From assembly GCA_022827245.1 (NCBI GenBank), contig JAJDTI010000100.1, positions 1 to 39,213 of the forward strand: DNA of 39,213 nucleotides, in the 5' to 3' direction. Numbering within the stretch: position 1 is the stretch's first letter; every line of letters begins with the position of its first letter. Made by a program: the position numbers and the translations under genes. Shown here piece after piece: positions 8,277 to 17,365 of the stretch. The notes below the pieces were generated by a model that worked only from the letters and a program-made list of their open reading frames with translations, did not search any database and was not told where the DNA came from. Origin of the DNA: Pseudomonadales bacterium (lineage in GTDB: Bacteria > Pseudomonadota > Gammaproteobacteria > Pseudomonadales > Azotimanducaceae).

Positions 8277-9869
8277 TCAGTACGCCTTGCGGCGGCCCAT
8301 CAGCGTCTCGTCCCAGCGGCGCTCCGACAGGTACCGGATGGCCCGGGCGTGCGCGGTGGGCGTGCCGATGCGCACCAGCGTCTCCGCCAGGACCGCGGAG
8401 ACGTAACCGCTGCCATCCCCGAGGGCCGCGCCGGCGATGCCCTCGATGGTCTCGAGGTCGGCCTGCCTCCCGTTCGAGACCGCGTTCAGCAGCACCAAAG
8501 CCGCGTTGAGCCGCACCTGGTCCTCCGCGACCCAGCCGCGCATCACCTGCGCTTCCTGCCACGCGGGGTTGCTGTCCGTGAGCAGACGCCCGATGGCCGG
8601 GAGCGCGGCATCCAGTCCACGGCCGATCGCGCCGAGCGCATCGAGGGCCTGGCGTACGACCTGCTGGCGCGGATCGCCCAGCAGCGCGGTCACGGCCGGC
8701 ACCGCTTCCACGGCCGCGGGCCCCATCTCCCCGAGGGCGAACGCAGCGTTGATCCGGACCCAGGGATCCTCCCGCCCAAGCAGGGCCCGCAGCACCGGAA
8801 TCGCCGGCGCGCCGCAGGCCGCCAATCCGTAGGCCGCATCCTCCATGACCACCGCGCGCTCGTTCCAGCGCAGGGGGTAGCCGCGGATGTCGTCGCGGGG
8901 CAGCACGCGTCCGGTTTCTTCCCGGGCCAGCACGCGTTCGTGTCGGCCGCGCCCGGCGCTGGCCGCCAGATCGTCCGCGAGGGCTTCCACTTCTCCCCGC
9001 GCCGCCCGCGTGTAGATGCGCTCGAGCCGCGCGCCCTGCCCGCCCGGATCCACGCTCCCTACGGCGGCGGGAGGTTGTGCCGGTCCGCCCGGCGCGGGAC
9101 CGGCGCCGCGCATCCAGTCCCAGAGCCAGGACCAGGTCGCCGGGAGGTCGTATTCGGGGATGCAGCCGGCCGGGCGTCGCCACGCAGCCTCCGTGTTGTT
9201 CCAGGCCGGCGACATCGGGTGACCGGTCCTCGCGAAGACGAACTTGACCATGTACCGGGTCCGGTCCGTCGTGTTGGGGAACCCGGCGTGCACCATGTCG
9301 AAGTGAAGCAGGAAGAACGTGCCCGCGGGAATGGCGTCCAGGACGACGCCTCGGGGTTCCACCGGGTGCGCATGGAGGTGGCTGCCGGCCTGGACCCGGG
9401 TCGGACCCATGGCCACCGGCGTCTCGTGCGGGAAGTAGAAGCCGATCAGATACCGCGGCACGTGGTGGCGTGCCCGGGAAAGCGGGCTTTGGGCGTCCTG
9501 GTGCCAGCCGGACCCCGCCATGGACCCCTTCCCCATGGGCGGGGCGTTCACCGTCGGATCGAGGGCTGCCGGCGCGACGGACGCGGCCGGCGTACTGGTG
9601 TGTACCGCCCGGTGCGGATGGAGATAGTAGTCCGGCCCCGCGAGGGAGGTCACCGCGCCGCGCACGACGGGACAGTCGAGCACCTGGTGCATTTTCGGCA
9701 CGCGCGCCAGGATGTTGTTCCCGTACCAGGTCTCTTCCTCGCAGGCGAACCGGAGCAGTCCGTCGATGTCGCGGTGCACCTCGGGCGGCACGTCGGGCGT
9801 CAGGCGAACGAAACCGTTCGTCACGAACTCCCGGACCGCCTCGTCGTCAAGGAGTCCTGGCGCGTCCAT
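8277..9869 (-). CDS. Phytanoyl-CoA dioxygenase fused to HEAT repeats
   Basis: A 530-residue two-part protein. Residues 1-250 are a PhyH-type Fe(II)/2-oxoglutarate dioxygenase: GWHQDAQSPL gives the HxD metal ligands His123 and Asp125, and FDMVHAGFPN gives distal His194. Arg203 or Arg205 follows in the position expected for 2-oxoglutarate binding. Residues ~340-505 are helical HEAT/PBS-lyase-like repeats (for example DPWVRINAAFALGEMG and DPRQQVVRQALDALG), normally protein-binding scaffolds. The enzyme probably hydroxylates an organic substrate that could be presented by a partner. The CoA-transferase gene is upstream with an 18-nt gap, so both are likely in one operon; an acyl-CoA substrate is an inference. 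The upstream Shine-Dalgarno is weak. Confidence 0.86.
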   Translation of the reverse strand: MDAPGLLDDEAVREFVTNGFVRLTPDVPPEVHRDIDGLLRFACEEETWYGNNILARVPKMHQVLDCPVVRGAVTSLAGPDYYLHPHRAVHTSTPAASVAPAALDPTVNAPPMGKGSMAGSGWHQDAQSPLSRARHHVPRYLIGFYFPHETPVAMGPTRVQAGSHLHAHPVEPRGVVLDAIPAGTFFLLHFDMVHAGFPNTTDRTRYMVKFVFARTGHPMSPAWNNTEAAWRRPAGCIPEYDLPATWSWLWDWMRGAGPAPGGPAQPPAAVGSVDPGGQGARLERIYTRAARGEVEALADDLAASAGRGRHERVLAREETGRVLPRDDIRGYPLRWNERAVVMEDAAYGLAACGAPAIPVLRALLGREDPWVRINAAFALGEMGPAAVEAVPAVTALLGDPRQQVVRQALDALGAIGRGLDAALPAIGRLLTDSNPAWQEAQVMRGWVAEDQVRLNAALVLLNAVSNGRQADLETIEGIAGAALGDGSGYVSAVLAETLVRIGTPTAHARAIRYLSERRWDETLMGRRKAY

Positions 9870-9887
9870 CGAGCCGTCGCCGACGCG

Positions 9888-12308
9888 TCACTCCATGGCG
9901 AGGGACGCGAACACGTCCGCCATGCGCTCGTCGTCGTAGCCGAGGATATCCTGCAGCACGTGCACGTTGTGCTCGCCGAGGGTCGGGCCCGCACGCTCGA
10001 CCCGCGACGGGGTGCGCGAGAGCACCGAGCGGGTGTTCTCGACCACCATTTCTCCCGTCTCGGAGTGCGGCACGGCCACGAAGTGGCGCCGGTGCCGGAA
10101 CTGCGGGTCGTCCAGGCACTCCTGGCTGTTCTGCACCGCGTGCGCCGCCACGCCCGCCTCCGTCAGCGTCGCCTCGATCTCCGCCTCGCCGCGGACGCGT
10201 GTCCACTCCATGAGCGTCCGGTCGAGTTCGTCCTCGCGCCCGAACCGCCCCGCCGCCGTCGCCAGCGCCGGGTCCGACCGCAGGTCGTCGCGCCCGATCA
10301 CGCGACAGAGCGCGTTCCATGCGGCGTCCGACTGGCACGCGACCGCGACCCAGCGGTCCTCGCCGCGTGCCGGGTACACGCCGTGCGGACAGAACTCGAG
10401 GTCCCGGTTCCCCATGCGGTGCCAGACGCGCCCGTTGAGTTCGTGGTCCAGGATGGCGGGTGCGAGCAGGTGGATCGCCGCCTCGGCCTGCGACAGGTCG
10501 ATGTACTGGCCCTCCCCCGTCCTGCGGCGGTGCTCGAGGGCGCCGAGCAGCGACGCGAGCATGAAACGCGGCGAGACGCCGTCCGTGTAGGCCAGGTAAG
10601 GTCCCGCCGGCGAGCGGTCGGGCCAACCCGTCAGGTCGTAGAAACCGGCCAGGGCCGCGGCCATGTTCCCGTATCCGGGCACCTGCGCGCGCGGTCCCGT
10701 CTGCCCCATCAGGCAACTGCTCAGCATGATGAGCGACGGATTGACCTCGGCAAGCCCCGGATAGTCGAGACCCCACTGCTTCATGGCCTTCGGCGAGAAC
10801 GACTCCGTCACGATGTCCGCCCAACGGGCCAGGTCGAGGATGACTTCCCGCCCGACTGGATTGGACGGGTCGACCGTGACGCTCATCTTGCCCGCGTTGA
10901 AGCTCGAGAACGGGACGCCGGTTTCGACCCCCGGTTCGCCGTCCCGGAAGGCGGGGGAGCCGCGCGCCGGGTCGACGCGCACGCTTGACTCCACCTTGAT
11001 CACCGTGGCGCCGTAGTCGGCCAGGACCCGGGTGCAGAGCGGGCCGGCGATGACCCACATGAAATCCACGACCTTCAGGCCGGCAAGCGGCAGGGAACGC
11101 TCGCTGGAAGGCGGCTTCCGCGCGCCGGCCCGTTTCCGCGGCGCGACCGTCCAGTCGTCGGGCGCCGGCGCCGGTCCCGGGATCGCGAGCGCGCTCTTGG
11201 ACAGCTTCGAGAACGCGCCCGGCACCCGTACGGCGCGTCCGGGGCGGTCGAGTTCCGCCCAGAAGTCCCGGGCGTGGAACTGACGCTCGCGGAGGAGCCC
11301 CGCGATGTCGAACGCCGGCGCGATGTAGATGCCGCGCCGGAGGCCCTCTTCGAAGAGTTCCTCCTGGGTGCGGGTGACCGTGAAGTTGCCGATCTTCCTG
11401 CACAGGTCGAGATAGGGCTCGGGAGACGTCTCCTCGCGCATCATCGCGGCCAGTTCCAGTCCCCAGTCGGTGTCCACCTCCTCCCGCGTGCACGCGCCGC
11501 CCTCGTGCACCCATGCCAGCAGCCGGCGGTTCGGCTCCGTGAAGGCCTCGCCGAACAGCATCGTGATGGCCACGTAGCCGTCGGCGCAGGGCCAGGTGAG
11601 CTGGACGGGGAAGGTTCCGGCGAGTCCCCCCGCCACGCGCTGCACGGTCAGCCCCGAGTTGTTCGGGGCGCCGAGGTTCGCCGCGAGCGCGGCCTGGGCC
11701 GACGACTGCTGCGCCGAGACGTCGACGTGCTGTCCGAGACCGCTCCGGTGCCGCTCCTGCAGGGCGATCAGCGCCGCTACGGCGGCGTCCGCGCCCGCGT
11801 GGAGGAACGACTGGGGCACACTGGTGCGCACCGGTGCGCGGTCGCTGTCACCGGCCAGGATGTGCGCACCGCTCGCGGCCCACACCGTGAGGTCCGTCGC
11901 CGGCCAGTCGGCCTTCGGGCCGGTCCGGCCGAACGGGGAGACCGACACCACGATCAGGCCAGGATTCGTGCCCGCCAGGGTCTCGTAGTCCACGCCGAGG
12001 GCGCGCGCATCCGGCCGGGGGAAGGACTCGATGACGAAGTCCGCGTCCGTGGCCAGTTCCAGAAAACGCTCCCGGCCGGGGCCGGAGGCCAGGTCGAGCA
12101 CGCAGCTTGACTTGCCGCGCGCGTAGGCCTGCCACCACAGACCGTCCTCGGCATCCCCGGTATCCCCCCGGAACGGCGGTGCGCGCCGTGCGCTCGACCC
12201 GCCCGGCGGCTCGATGGCGATCACTTCGGCGCCCAGGTGCGCGAGCACGTACCCGCAGAACATGCCCTGCCGGTCGCTGAGGTCGAGTACGCGATATGAC
12301 GACAGCAC
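9888..12308 (-). CDS. Double-length class III CoA-transferase (CaiB/BaiF)
   Basis: An 806-residue protein made of two consecutive CaiB/BaiF (type III CoA-transferase) units, about residues 1-385 and 408-806. Both begin with the family's VLDLSDRQG or VVDFMWVIAG strand. Both also carry the GxGQxxDxS segment (LGQHVDVS; EGQYIDLS). The catalytic aspartate that forms the acyl-CoA anhydride is present in the second unit (YTDG, Asp576); in my alignment the equivalent position in the first is Phe168. The enzyme would move CoA between carboxylic acids in the cytosol. The GTG start at 12308 has GGGGGGCG upstream. The gene leads the PhyH-HEAT gene. Confidence 0.88.
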   Translation of the reverse strand: MLSSYRVLDLSDRQGMFCGYVLAHLGAEVIAIEPPGGSSARRAPPFRGDTGDAEDGLWWQAYARGKSSCVLDLASGPGRERFLELATDADFVIESFPRPDARALGVDYETLAGTNPGLIVVSVSPFGRTGPKADWPATDLTVWAASGAHILAGDSDRAPVRTSVPQSFLHAGADAAVAALIALQERHRSGLGQHVDVSAQQSSAQAALAANLGAPNNSGLTVQRVAGGLAGTFPVQLTWPCADGYVAITMLFGEAFTEPNRRLLAWVHEGGACTREEVDTDWGLELAAMMREETSPEPYLDLCRKIGNFTVTRTQEELFEEGLRRGIYIAPAFDIAGLLRERQFHARDFWAELDRPGRAVRVPGAFSKLSKSALAIPGPAPAPDDWTVAPRKRAGARKPPSSERSLPLAGLKVVDFMWVIAGPLCTRVLADYGATVIKVESSVRVDPARGSPAFRDGEPGVETGVPFSSFNAGKMSVTVDPSNPVGREVILDLARWADIVTESFSPKAMKQWGLDYPGLAEVNPSLIMLSSCLMGQTGPRAQVPGYGNMAAALAGFYDLTGWPDRSPAGPYLAYTDGVSPRFMLASLLGALEHRRRTGEGQYIDLSQAEAAIHLLAPAILDHELNGRVWHRMGNRDLEFCPHGVYPARGEDRWVAVACQSDAAWNALCRVIGRDDLRSDPALATAAGRFGREDELDRTLMEWTRVRGEAEIEATLTEAGVAAHAVQNSQECLDDPQFRHRRHFVAVPHSETGEMVVENTRSVLSRTPSRVERAGPTLGEHNVHVLQDILGYDDERMADVFASLAME

Positions 12309-12368
12309 GGTAACGCCCCCCGTATCCCTATCGAGTCGTGACGATTGTAAACACCAGCGGCGGGACGG

Positions 12369-13160
12369 TTACGAGCTGGGGGACTTCGACGCCTCGTACG
12401 CCGGCCGCTCCGTCCCGCGTACGACCGTCCTGAGTTCGAGGGCGATCCGGAACGGCCGGCGGGAAGACGCGCGAATCCGCACCGGGTAGAAACCGAGTTC
12501 CGGCGCGAGCCAGTAGGTCACCCTGCCGTGATAGCCCTGCAGCCCGAGCGCCGTTCGCTCCGGGCCCGCCACCAGCCGGACCGTGCGGAACGTACCCGCC
12601 GGAGACTCGACGACCTCTTCGCCTTCCACCACAAACCGGTAGCGGGCGATCCTGTCGTCGACGTAGTTGAGCGCGAACTCGCTGTCGCCCGCCCGCAGGC
12701 GGCAGGCGATCGCCTCGTACTGGCTCAGCTTGTCGACGAAGGTCTCCCCGGCGAACTCGTAACGCCGCTCCCCGTCCCTGCCCCGGTAGTCGATGGTGTG
12801 CCGGCCCCAGTCGAACTCCACGCGGTCCTCGAAACGCCATGCCAGGATGCCGCCGACGTTGACGTAGGAGAGTTGCCGGAGATCGCAGTCGCGGGGTTCG
12901 AACCGCGTCGTGTGGTCGTTGCGTGCGATCACGCCACCGAACAGGGGCGCATCGAGCCGACTCGCGATCGACAGGACCGGTCCCTCGGCCTCGATCGTCA
13001 CCCTGGACGTCATGCCGATCCCGAGGACGCGGACCGCGTACTCGAGACTCTTCGGCGTCGGTCCGACGGCGCCGGCCGGGTCGACCTCCACCTCTCCGCC
13101 GGAGGCCCCACCCGCGGCCATCGCCACGATCAGGGCGAGCGCGATCACCGACCGGGACAC
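12369..13160 (-). CDS. DUF3108 domain protein, exported
   Basis: A 263-residue protein with an N-terminal signal peptide (hydrophobic SVIALALIVAMAAGGASG) followed by a DUF3108 domain. Matching blocks include YVNVGGILAWRFEDRVEFDW, FVDKLSQYEAIACRL and VTYWLAPELGFYPVRI. DUF3108 proteins are periplasmic and of unknown function; they look lipocalin-like or beta-barrel-like and often sit beside envelope or nucleotide genes. GTG 13160 was chosen because it lies 4 nt beyond the stop of the methyltransferase gene and starts the signal peptide cleanly; an ATG at 13205 would overlap that gene by 41 nt. Confidence 0.78.
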   Translation of the reverse strand: MSRSVIALALIVAMAAGGASGGEVEVDPAGAVGPTPKSLEYAVRVLGIGMTSRVTIEAEGPVLSIASRLDAPLFGGVIARNDHTTRFEPRDCDLRQLSYVNVGGILAWRFEDRVEFDWGRHTIDYRGRDGERRYEFAGETFVDKLSQYEAIACRLRAGDSEFALNYVDDRIARYRFVVEGEEVVESPAGTFRTVRLVAGPERTALGLQGYHGRVTYWLAPELGFYPVRIRASSRRPFRIALELRTVVRGTERPAYEASKSPSS

Positions 13161-13164
13161 CGCA

Positions 13165-13779
13165 CTACCGCTCCGCCCGGGCGTCGCGCTCGGGACGCCG
13201 TGCAAAGAGCCGCGCGACCACCGCGGGCCGGCCGTCCGGGTCGGCGACTTCGCCCTCGAACGAGTCGATCACGTCCAGGCGCCCCGCCGCCCGGCGCAAG
13301 GCTCCGGACGGGACCCGGAACGCCGGGTTGCGCGGTCCCGCGACGTCGTCGCGCTCGGTGGCGAGGTGTTCCTCGACCACCAGGCAGCCGCCGGGTGCGA
13401 GTTCCCGGCAGAGAGCCTCCAGCAACGCGAGGTCCACGTACCGGACCAGCACGATGAGGTCGAACGGGCCGTGCACTCCCGGCCCCGCATCGAGGTCGCG
13501 TTCGATCCACTCCACCTCCAGCCCGCGCGCCCGCGCCGACCGCCGCGCGCGGGACAGCGCCTCGCCGGAGATGTCCACGCCCGTCACCGCGTAGCCCCGC
13601 TCGGCCAGGCACAGGGCGTTGCGTCCGGCGCCGCACGCGACGTCCAGGGCCCGGCCCCTTCTCTTCGGCTTGGGCGCCCGCGGGAGGCAGGCCAGCAGCC
13701 ACGGGCTCGCGTGCTCGCGGTCGGCATACGCGCCCTGCCGGTACCGCTCGTTCCACCTGTCCCGGTCCGCGTCGCTCAA
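13165..13779 (-). CDS. Class I SAM-dependent methyltransferase
   Basis: A 204-residue Rossmann-fold methyltransferase. Motif I is ALDVACGAGRNAL (residues 44-56), followed by the acidic residue of GYAVTGVDIS (Asp69), motif IV-like FDLIVLVRYVD and GGCLVVEEHLA. The compact size and the DRDRWNERY N-terminus resemble the TehB/thiopurine-methyltransferase-like group, which act on small molecules, but the substrate cannot be assigned. It is cytosolic. TTG at 13779 overlaps the TGA of the hydrolase gene (TTGA) and has GAGGAAC just upstream; an adjacent CTG is the alternative. This supports a coupled three-gene unit with the hydrolase and DUF3108 genes. Confidence 0.82.
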   Translation of the reverse strand: MSDADRDRWNERYRQGAYADREHASPWLLACLPRAPKPKRRGRALDVACGAGRNALCLAERGYAVTGVDISGEALSRARRSARARGLEVEWIERDLDAGPGVHGPFDLIVLVRYVDLALLEALCRELAPGGCLVVEEHLATERDDVAGPRNPAFRVPSGALRRAAGRLDVIDSFEGEVADPDGRPAVVARLFARRPERDARAER

Positions 13780-15188
13780 CAGTTCCTCACCACCCAGTCC
13801 CCGATGACGGAGAGCGCCGCCGGCGCCATCGTCTCCTCGATCCGCGCGTACTCGTCCGGGGCGCCCGTCTCCGCGGTCTGGAAGAGATGGTTGAGCCCTG
13901 GCAGCACCCGGATGTCCAGGCGGCCCGTGTCGCGCTCGATCGCCTCGAGCACAGGCACGCTCTGGCTCGCCGGAACCTGCAGGTCCAGCTCGCCGTAGAG
14001 GGCCAGGATCGGGACGCGCGTAGCGGCCAGGTCCGCGCCGGGATCGTAGTCCAGGAAGTGCGCGAACCACGGCGACACGACGATGTTCACCATCGCCGTC
14101 CCTTCCGGCTGCAGCCGCAGGAGGGTGCGCTCGACGAAGTTGAACCGTTCGAACTCCTCGCGGTAGATGGCCAGTCCTTCCGCGCGCCGTTGCTCCCACG
14201 TCCCGGGCCCCCGCGCCGCCCGGTAGAGGGCCGCGTTCAGGTCCGCGACTTTCTCGACGGTCGAGTCCGGCAGGAACCACATCGCGCCCAGGACCAGCCG
14301 GAGTTGCGCCTGGTGCACTTCGGCGCCCGGGACCGCCGGGCCCGCCAGCATGACGCCGCAGGACAGCCCGCGGTCACGCGCCGCGAGCCGCGCCACCACC
14401 ACGCCCCCTTCGCTGTGCCCGATGACGCCAACGCGCGCGGCGTCGATGTCGCCCCGGGACCGGAGGTAGGCGACCGCGGCAGCGGCATCCGCCGCGAAGT
14501 CGGCCGTCACGGCGTGCTCGCGGTCCCCGGTGGACTCGCCCACGCCCCGGTCGTCATAGCGCAGCACCGCGACGCCGTTGCGCGACAGGTGATCCGCCAG
14601 GACCCGGAACGGCTGGTGGCCCATGACCGTCTCGTCGCGGTCCTGCGGGCCGGAACCGCTCACCAGCACGACCGCGGGGTAGTCGCGGCCTTCCGGTATC
14701 GTCAAGGTTCCCGCCAGGGTGACGTCGGCGCCGCCGCCCGGGAGGCGCACGTCCTCGGCCCGATACGGAAACGGTGGCCAGGGCGTCTGCGCGCGCACGC
14801 GCACGCTCGGTTTCTCCACCCTGACCAGATCGAGATCGATCCCGATGCCCTGGTGCCACTCGCCCTGGAGCTGCTCCCCGGTACCGTCCAGCGTGCCCGA
14901 GTACGTGGCCCCGATCGCATCGACCACCAGTGCGACACGCTCGCCATCGAAGCGGATGTCGTCGGCGGGGAACGCGGCGCCCTGGTCCGGAACGTCGACG
15001 CGGGCCGACAGCGCTTCGCCCGCGCGTTCCACGTGAATGACGATACGCAGGTCCCCCAGCGCGATCGCACCTTCCCAGATGCCCTCGATGCGTTCCGGCC
15101 GCTGCGGGGACTCCGGTAGCGACGCGATGTCGAGGGCCGGGCTGCACGCCGCGAGGAGCCCGGAAGCCAGGATCGCGAACCAACGCAC
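13776..15188 (-). CDS. Exported alpha/beta hydrolase lipoprotein
   Basis: A 470-residue hydrolase. GTG 15188 is the preferred start: GGAG lies 8 nt upstream and it gives a short lipoprotein signal ending in LLAAC (Cys15). ATG 15221 is an alternative. Residues ~30-130 form the N-terminal beta domain typical of this family (EGIWEGAI, DVPDQGAAFPADDI, LQGEWHQG). The hydrolase domain follows, with SGSGPQDRDE, YDDRGVGESTG, nucleophile GHSEGG (Ser259), acid in YGELDLQVP and His in GLNHLFQ. It is likely an envelope-anchored esterase or peptidase-like hydrolase of unknown substrate. The gene diverges from xthA, sharing the 142-bp gap 15189-15330. Confidence 0.82.
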   Translation of the reverse strand: MRWFAILASGLLAACSPALDIASLPESPQRPERIEGIWEGAIALGDLRIVIHVERAGEALSARVDVPDQGAAFPADDIRFDGERVALVVDAIGATYSGTLDGTGEQLQGEWHQGIGIDLDLVRVEKPSVRVRAQTPWPPFPYRAEDVRLPGGGADVTLAGTLTIPEGRDYPAVVLVSGSGPQDRDETVMGHQPFRVLADHLSRNGVAVLRYDDRGVGESTGDREHAVTADFAADAAAAVAYLRSRGDIDAARVGVIGHSEGGVVVARLAARDRGLSCGVMLAGPAVPGAEVHQAQLRLVLGAMWFLPDSTVEKVADLNAALYRAARGPGTWEQRRAEGLAIYREEFERFNFVERTLLRLQPEGTAMVNIVVSPWFAHFLDYDPGADLAATRVPILALYGELDLQVPASQSVPVLEAIERDTGRLDIRVLPGLNHLFQTAETGAPDEYARIEETMAPAALSVIGDWVVRNC

Positions 15189-15269
15189 GACGTGTTCTCC
15201 GAGTACTGCGCGCGGCAACATACCCGCGCCCGCGCCGGCGGGGCAAATCGCGCGCCGACCGCGCGGCAC

Positions 15270-15299
15270 TTGGCGGTCCCGGTTCGGGTCCCTTACCCT
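15270..15299 (+). promoter_or_regulatory. Candidate sigma70 promoter for xthA
   Basis: TTGGCG (15270-15275) and TACCCT (15294-15299) are separated by 18 nt and lie 32 nt before the xthA start codon. The match is moderate. It lies in the divergent gap between the hydrolase lipoprotein gene and xthA. Confidence 0.3.
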
Positions 15300-15330
15300 C
15301 AGCGGCTCCTCGATCGTGGGTCGGCATCTC

Positions 15331-16107
15331 ATGCGTGTCCTGAGCTGGAACGTCAACGGCCTGCGCGCGTGCGCCAGGAAGGGTTTCCTCGACTTCCTGC
15401 ACGGCTCCGGCGCCGACGTGGTCGGCGTCCAGGAGGTCCGCGCGTTCCGGCACCAGCTTCCGGCAGAGGTCGCCGCGCCGGAAGGCTGGCACGCGGTCTT
15501 CTCCGCTGCGGAACGTCCCGGCTACAGCGGCGTGGGCATCTACTCCCGCGAGCCGCCCACCGCGGTCGAGACATCTCTGGGCGACGCGGGCTTCGACGTC
15601 GAAGGTCGCTTCCTCGTCGCGCGTTTCGCGAGGCGGCTCGCGGTCGCGTCCGTGTACTTCCCGAAGGGCAGCGGGCGTGAGCGGGACAACAGCCGCGTCC
15701 CCTACAAGCTGGCCTTCTACGGGGCGGTGTTCGACCGGCTCCAGGCCCTGCGGCGTTACTGCCCCGTCCTCGTGGTGGGCGACTACAACACGGCGCATGA
15801 GGCCATCGACCTCGCGCGTCCCGCTTCCAACACCCGCAACAGCGGGTTTCTCCCGGAGGAGCGCGCGGAACTCACGCGCTGGCGCCAGGCCGGCTGGGTC
15901 GACACGTTCCGTGCCCGACATCCGGGGGACCCCGGACACTACACCTGGTGGCGGCAGTGGGGCGGCGCACGCGAGAACAACGTCGGCTGGCGCATCGACT
16001 ACGTCTTCGCCTCGCCGTCCGCCGCGCGGCGCGTGCGCGAGGCATTCATCTGGCCGGAGGTCCAGGGCTCGGACCATTGCCCGGTCGGCGCGGACATCGA
16101 CCTTTGA
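15331..16107 (+). CDS. xthA: Exodeoxyribonuclease III
   Basis: A 258-residue AP endonuclease/3'-5' exonuclease of the ExoIII family, acting in base-excision repair. It removes 3' blocks and cuts at abasic sites. Catalytic residues are in place: Asn7 (SWNVNGLR), Glu35 (GVQEVR), Asp151 and Asn153 (VVGDYNTAHEAID), and the terminal GSDHCPVG pair Asp248/His249. RIDYVFASP supplies the last conserved Asp. Length fits the family (E. coli XthA has 268). The ATG at 15331 starts at the conserved MRVLSWNVN. A short GC hairpin without U-run (16114-16120 with 16130-16136) lies after the stop. Confidence 0.93.
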   Translation: MRVLSWNVNGLRACARKGFLDFLHGSGADVVGVQEVRAFRHQLPAEVAAPEGWHAVFSAAERPGYSGVGIYSREPPTAVETSLGDAGFDVEGRFLVARFARRLAVASVYFPKGSGRERDNSRVPYKLAFYGAVFDRLQALRRYCPVLVVGDYNTAHEAIDLARPASNTRNSGFLPEERAELTRWRQAGWVDTFRARHPGDPGHYTWWRQWGGARENNVGWRIDYVFASPSAARRVREAFIWPEVQGSDHCPVGADIDL

Positions 16108-16113
16108 CGGCTC

Positions 16114-16136
16114 CGGGCGCCCAAGCGGCGCGCCCG
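16114..16136 (+). terminator. Weak terminator-like hairpin after xthA
   Basis: CGGGCGC (16114-16120) and GCGCCCG (16130-16136) form a perfect 7-bp stem with a 9-nt loop, 6 nt past the stop. No T-run follows, so intrinsic termination is doubtful. Confidence 0.25.
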
Positions 16137-16233
16137 ACCGGCCGTTGACTTGCGGGTCCGGTTGGCCAATATTGCCTGTTGCGGGCACCCTCGCCGCGTG
16201 ACGGGCAACGTACTCGACGATCTGGAGACGACC

Positions 16234-17286
16234 ATGACCACCGACACGAATGGCGCCAGCGCGCCCAGCCGCCGTTCTTTCCTCGGCTATGCCGCGATGC
16301 TCGGCGCCGGCAGCCAGGCGCTCTGGCATTCGGGCAGCCTGCACGCCGCGGTCACCGCGGCGAAGGACGCGGCCCCCGGCGCCGAAGCGTGGCCGGCCAT
16401 GACCTACCGTACGCTCGGGCGCACGGGCTTCAACGCGAGCCGGCTCGTCTTCGGGTGCGGCGCGGCCCTGTCGCGCAAACCGAACGACGCACTGCTCGAA
16501 TCCGCCTTCGCCGCCGGCGTGAACGTCTTCGACGTGGGCGCCCGCCGCTTCTACAGGGACGCCGAGCGCAACATGGCCGGGTTCCTGTCGCGGCACCGGG
16601 ACGATGTCTTCGTGATCTCCAAGGCGCAGACCTACCTGGAGGTCGGCCCGAACGAGGAGATCACCGTCGACCAGGCCCGGCAGGCGGCCCGCGTCTGGGC
16701 CACCATCCTCGACGAGAGCCTTGCCGACCTGGGTACGGACCATATCGACGCCTACTACCAGATGGCGGCGCACAATCCTTACGAAGTCGCCGCCGAGGAG
16801 ATCTACCGGGCGTTCGAGGACGCGAAGGCGGCCGGCAAGGTCTCGTATTACGGCGTCAGCACCCATGAGAACGCCGCGAGAGTGCTCGAGGCCGCGACGG
16901 ACACCGGTTGGTACGACCTGGCGATGATCGCCATCACCCCGGCCGGCTGGTACGACTGGAAGAACAAGGAGATCCTCCAGGGCACGCCCGACATGAAGTC
17001 CCTGCGGCCGCTGCTCGACCGCGCCCGGGCCGCCGGGATCGGGCTCGTCGGGATGAAGGTCGGCCGCCTGCTGGCCGGCAGCGGCTGGCTGGGGGGCGGC
17101 GACACCAGCACGTTCGACGGCCACTACGACGAGAAGCTCCTCCGCGCACGCCTGTCCGACTTCCAGCGGAGCTACGCCTACGTCCTCGAGCACGGCGTGG
17201 ACGTGGTCAACGCGGACATGCAGAACTACGCCACGCTGAAGGAGAATTTCGTGGCCGCGGCGACGGCCCACGAATACGTGGCCTGA
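16234..17286 (+). CDS. Tat-signal aldo/keto reductase
   Basis: A 350-residue aldo/keto reductase with a twin-arginine leader (SRRSFLGYA, residues 12-20). It starts at ATG 16234, with GGAG 7 nt upstream. The AKR core is recognisable: TYRTLGRTGFNASRLVFG, Asp100 (VFDVG), Lys130 (VISKAQ) and His180 (MAAHN). The Tyr is shifted: Tyr107 stands 7 residues after the Asp rather than the usual 5, so catalysis may be altered. It lacks the Fe-S tail of the reductase at 150-1376 and is not a close copy. Tat-exported AKRs of unknown substrate are common in environmental proteobacteria. A 79-bp gap separates it from the AAA+ gene. Confidence 0.83.
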   Translation: MTTDTNGASAPSRRSFLGYAAMLGAGSQALWHSGSLHAAVTAAKDAAPGAEAWPAMTYRTLGRTGFNASRLVFGCGAALSRKPNDALLESAFAAGVNVFDVGARRFYRDAERNMAGFLSRHRDDVFVISKAQTYLEVGPNEEITVDQARQAARVWATILDESLADLGTDHIDAYYQMAAHNPYEVAAEEIYRAFEDAKAAGKVSYYGVSTHENAARVLEAATDTGWYDLAMIAITPAGWYDWKNKEILQGTPDMKSLRPLLDRARAAGIGLVGMKVGRLLAGSGWLGGGDTSTFDGHYDEKLLRARLSDFQRSYAYVLEHGVDVVNADMQNYATLKENFVAAATAHEYVA

Positions 17287-17365
17287 GTTCCGGCGTGTTT
17301 GCCATACCGGAGCGTTGCTGACACACTCGAAACGCCTCCATCCACCCAGCGGAAAGGCGAAAACC

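Noticed and set aside
8349..10988. A long plus-strand open frame opposite the PhyH and CoA-transferase genes
   Set aside because: Same shadow composition and no motif, lying over two clearly recognisable genes.
13165..13779. Tellurite-resistance methyltransferase TehB by name
   Set aside because: Only general class I methyltransferase motifs are visible and there is no tellurite gene context, so no specific name is given.
16114..16136. Canonical Rho-independent terminator
   Set aside because: A good stem but no T-run; kept only as a weak hairpin. The same applies to the palindrome at 22264-22279.
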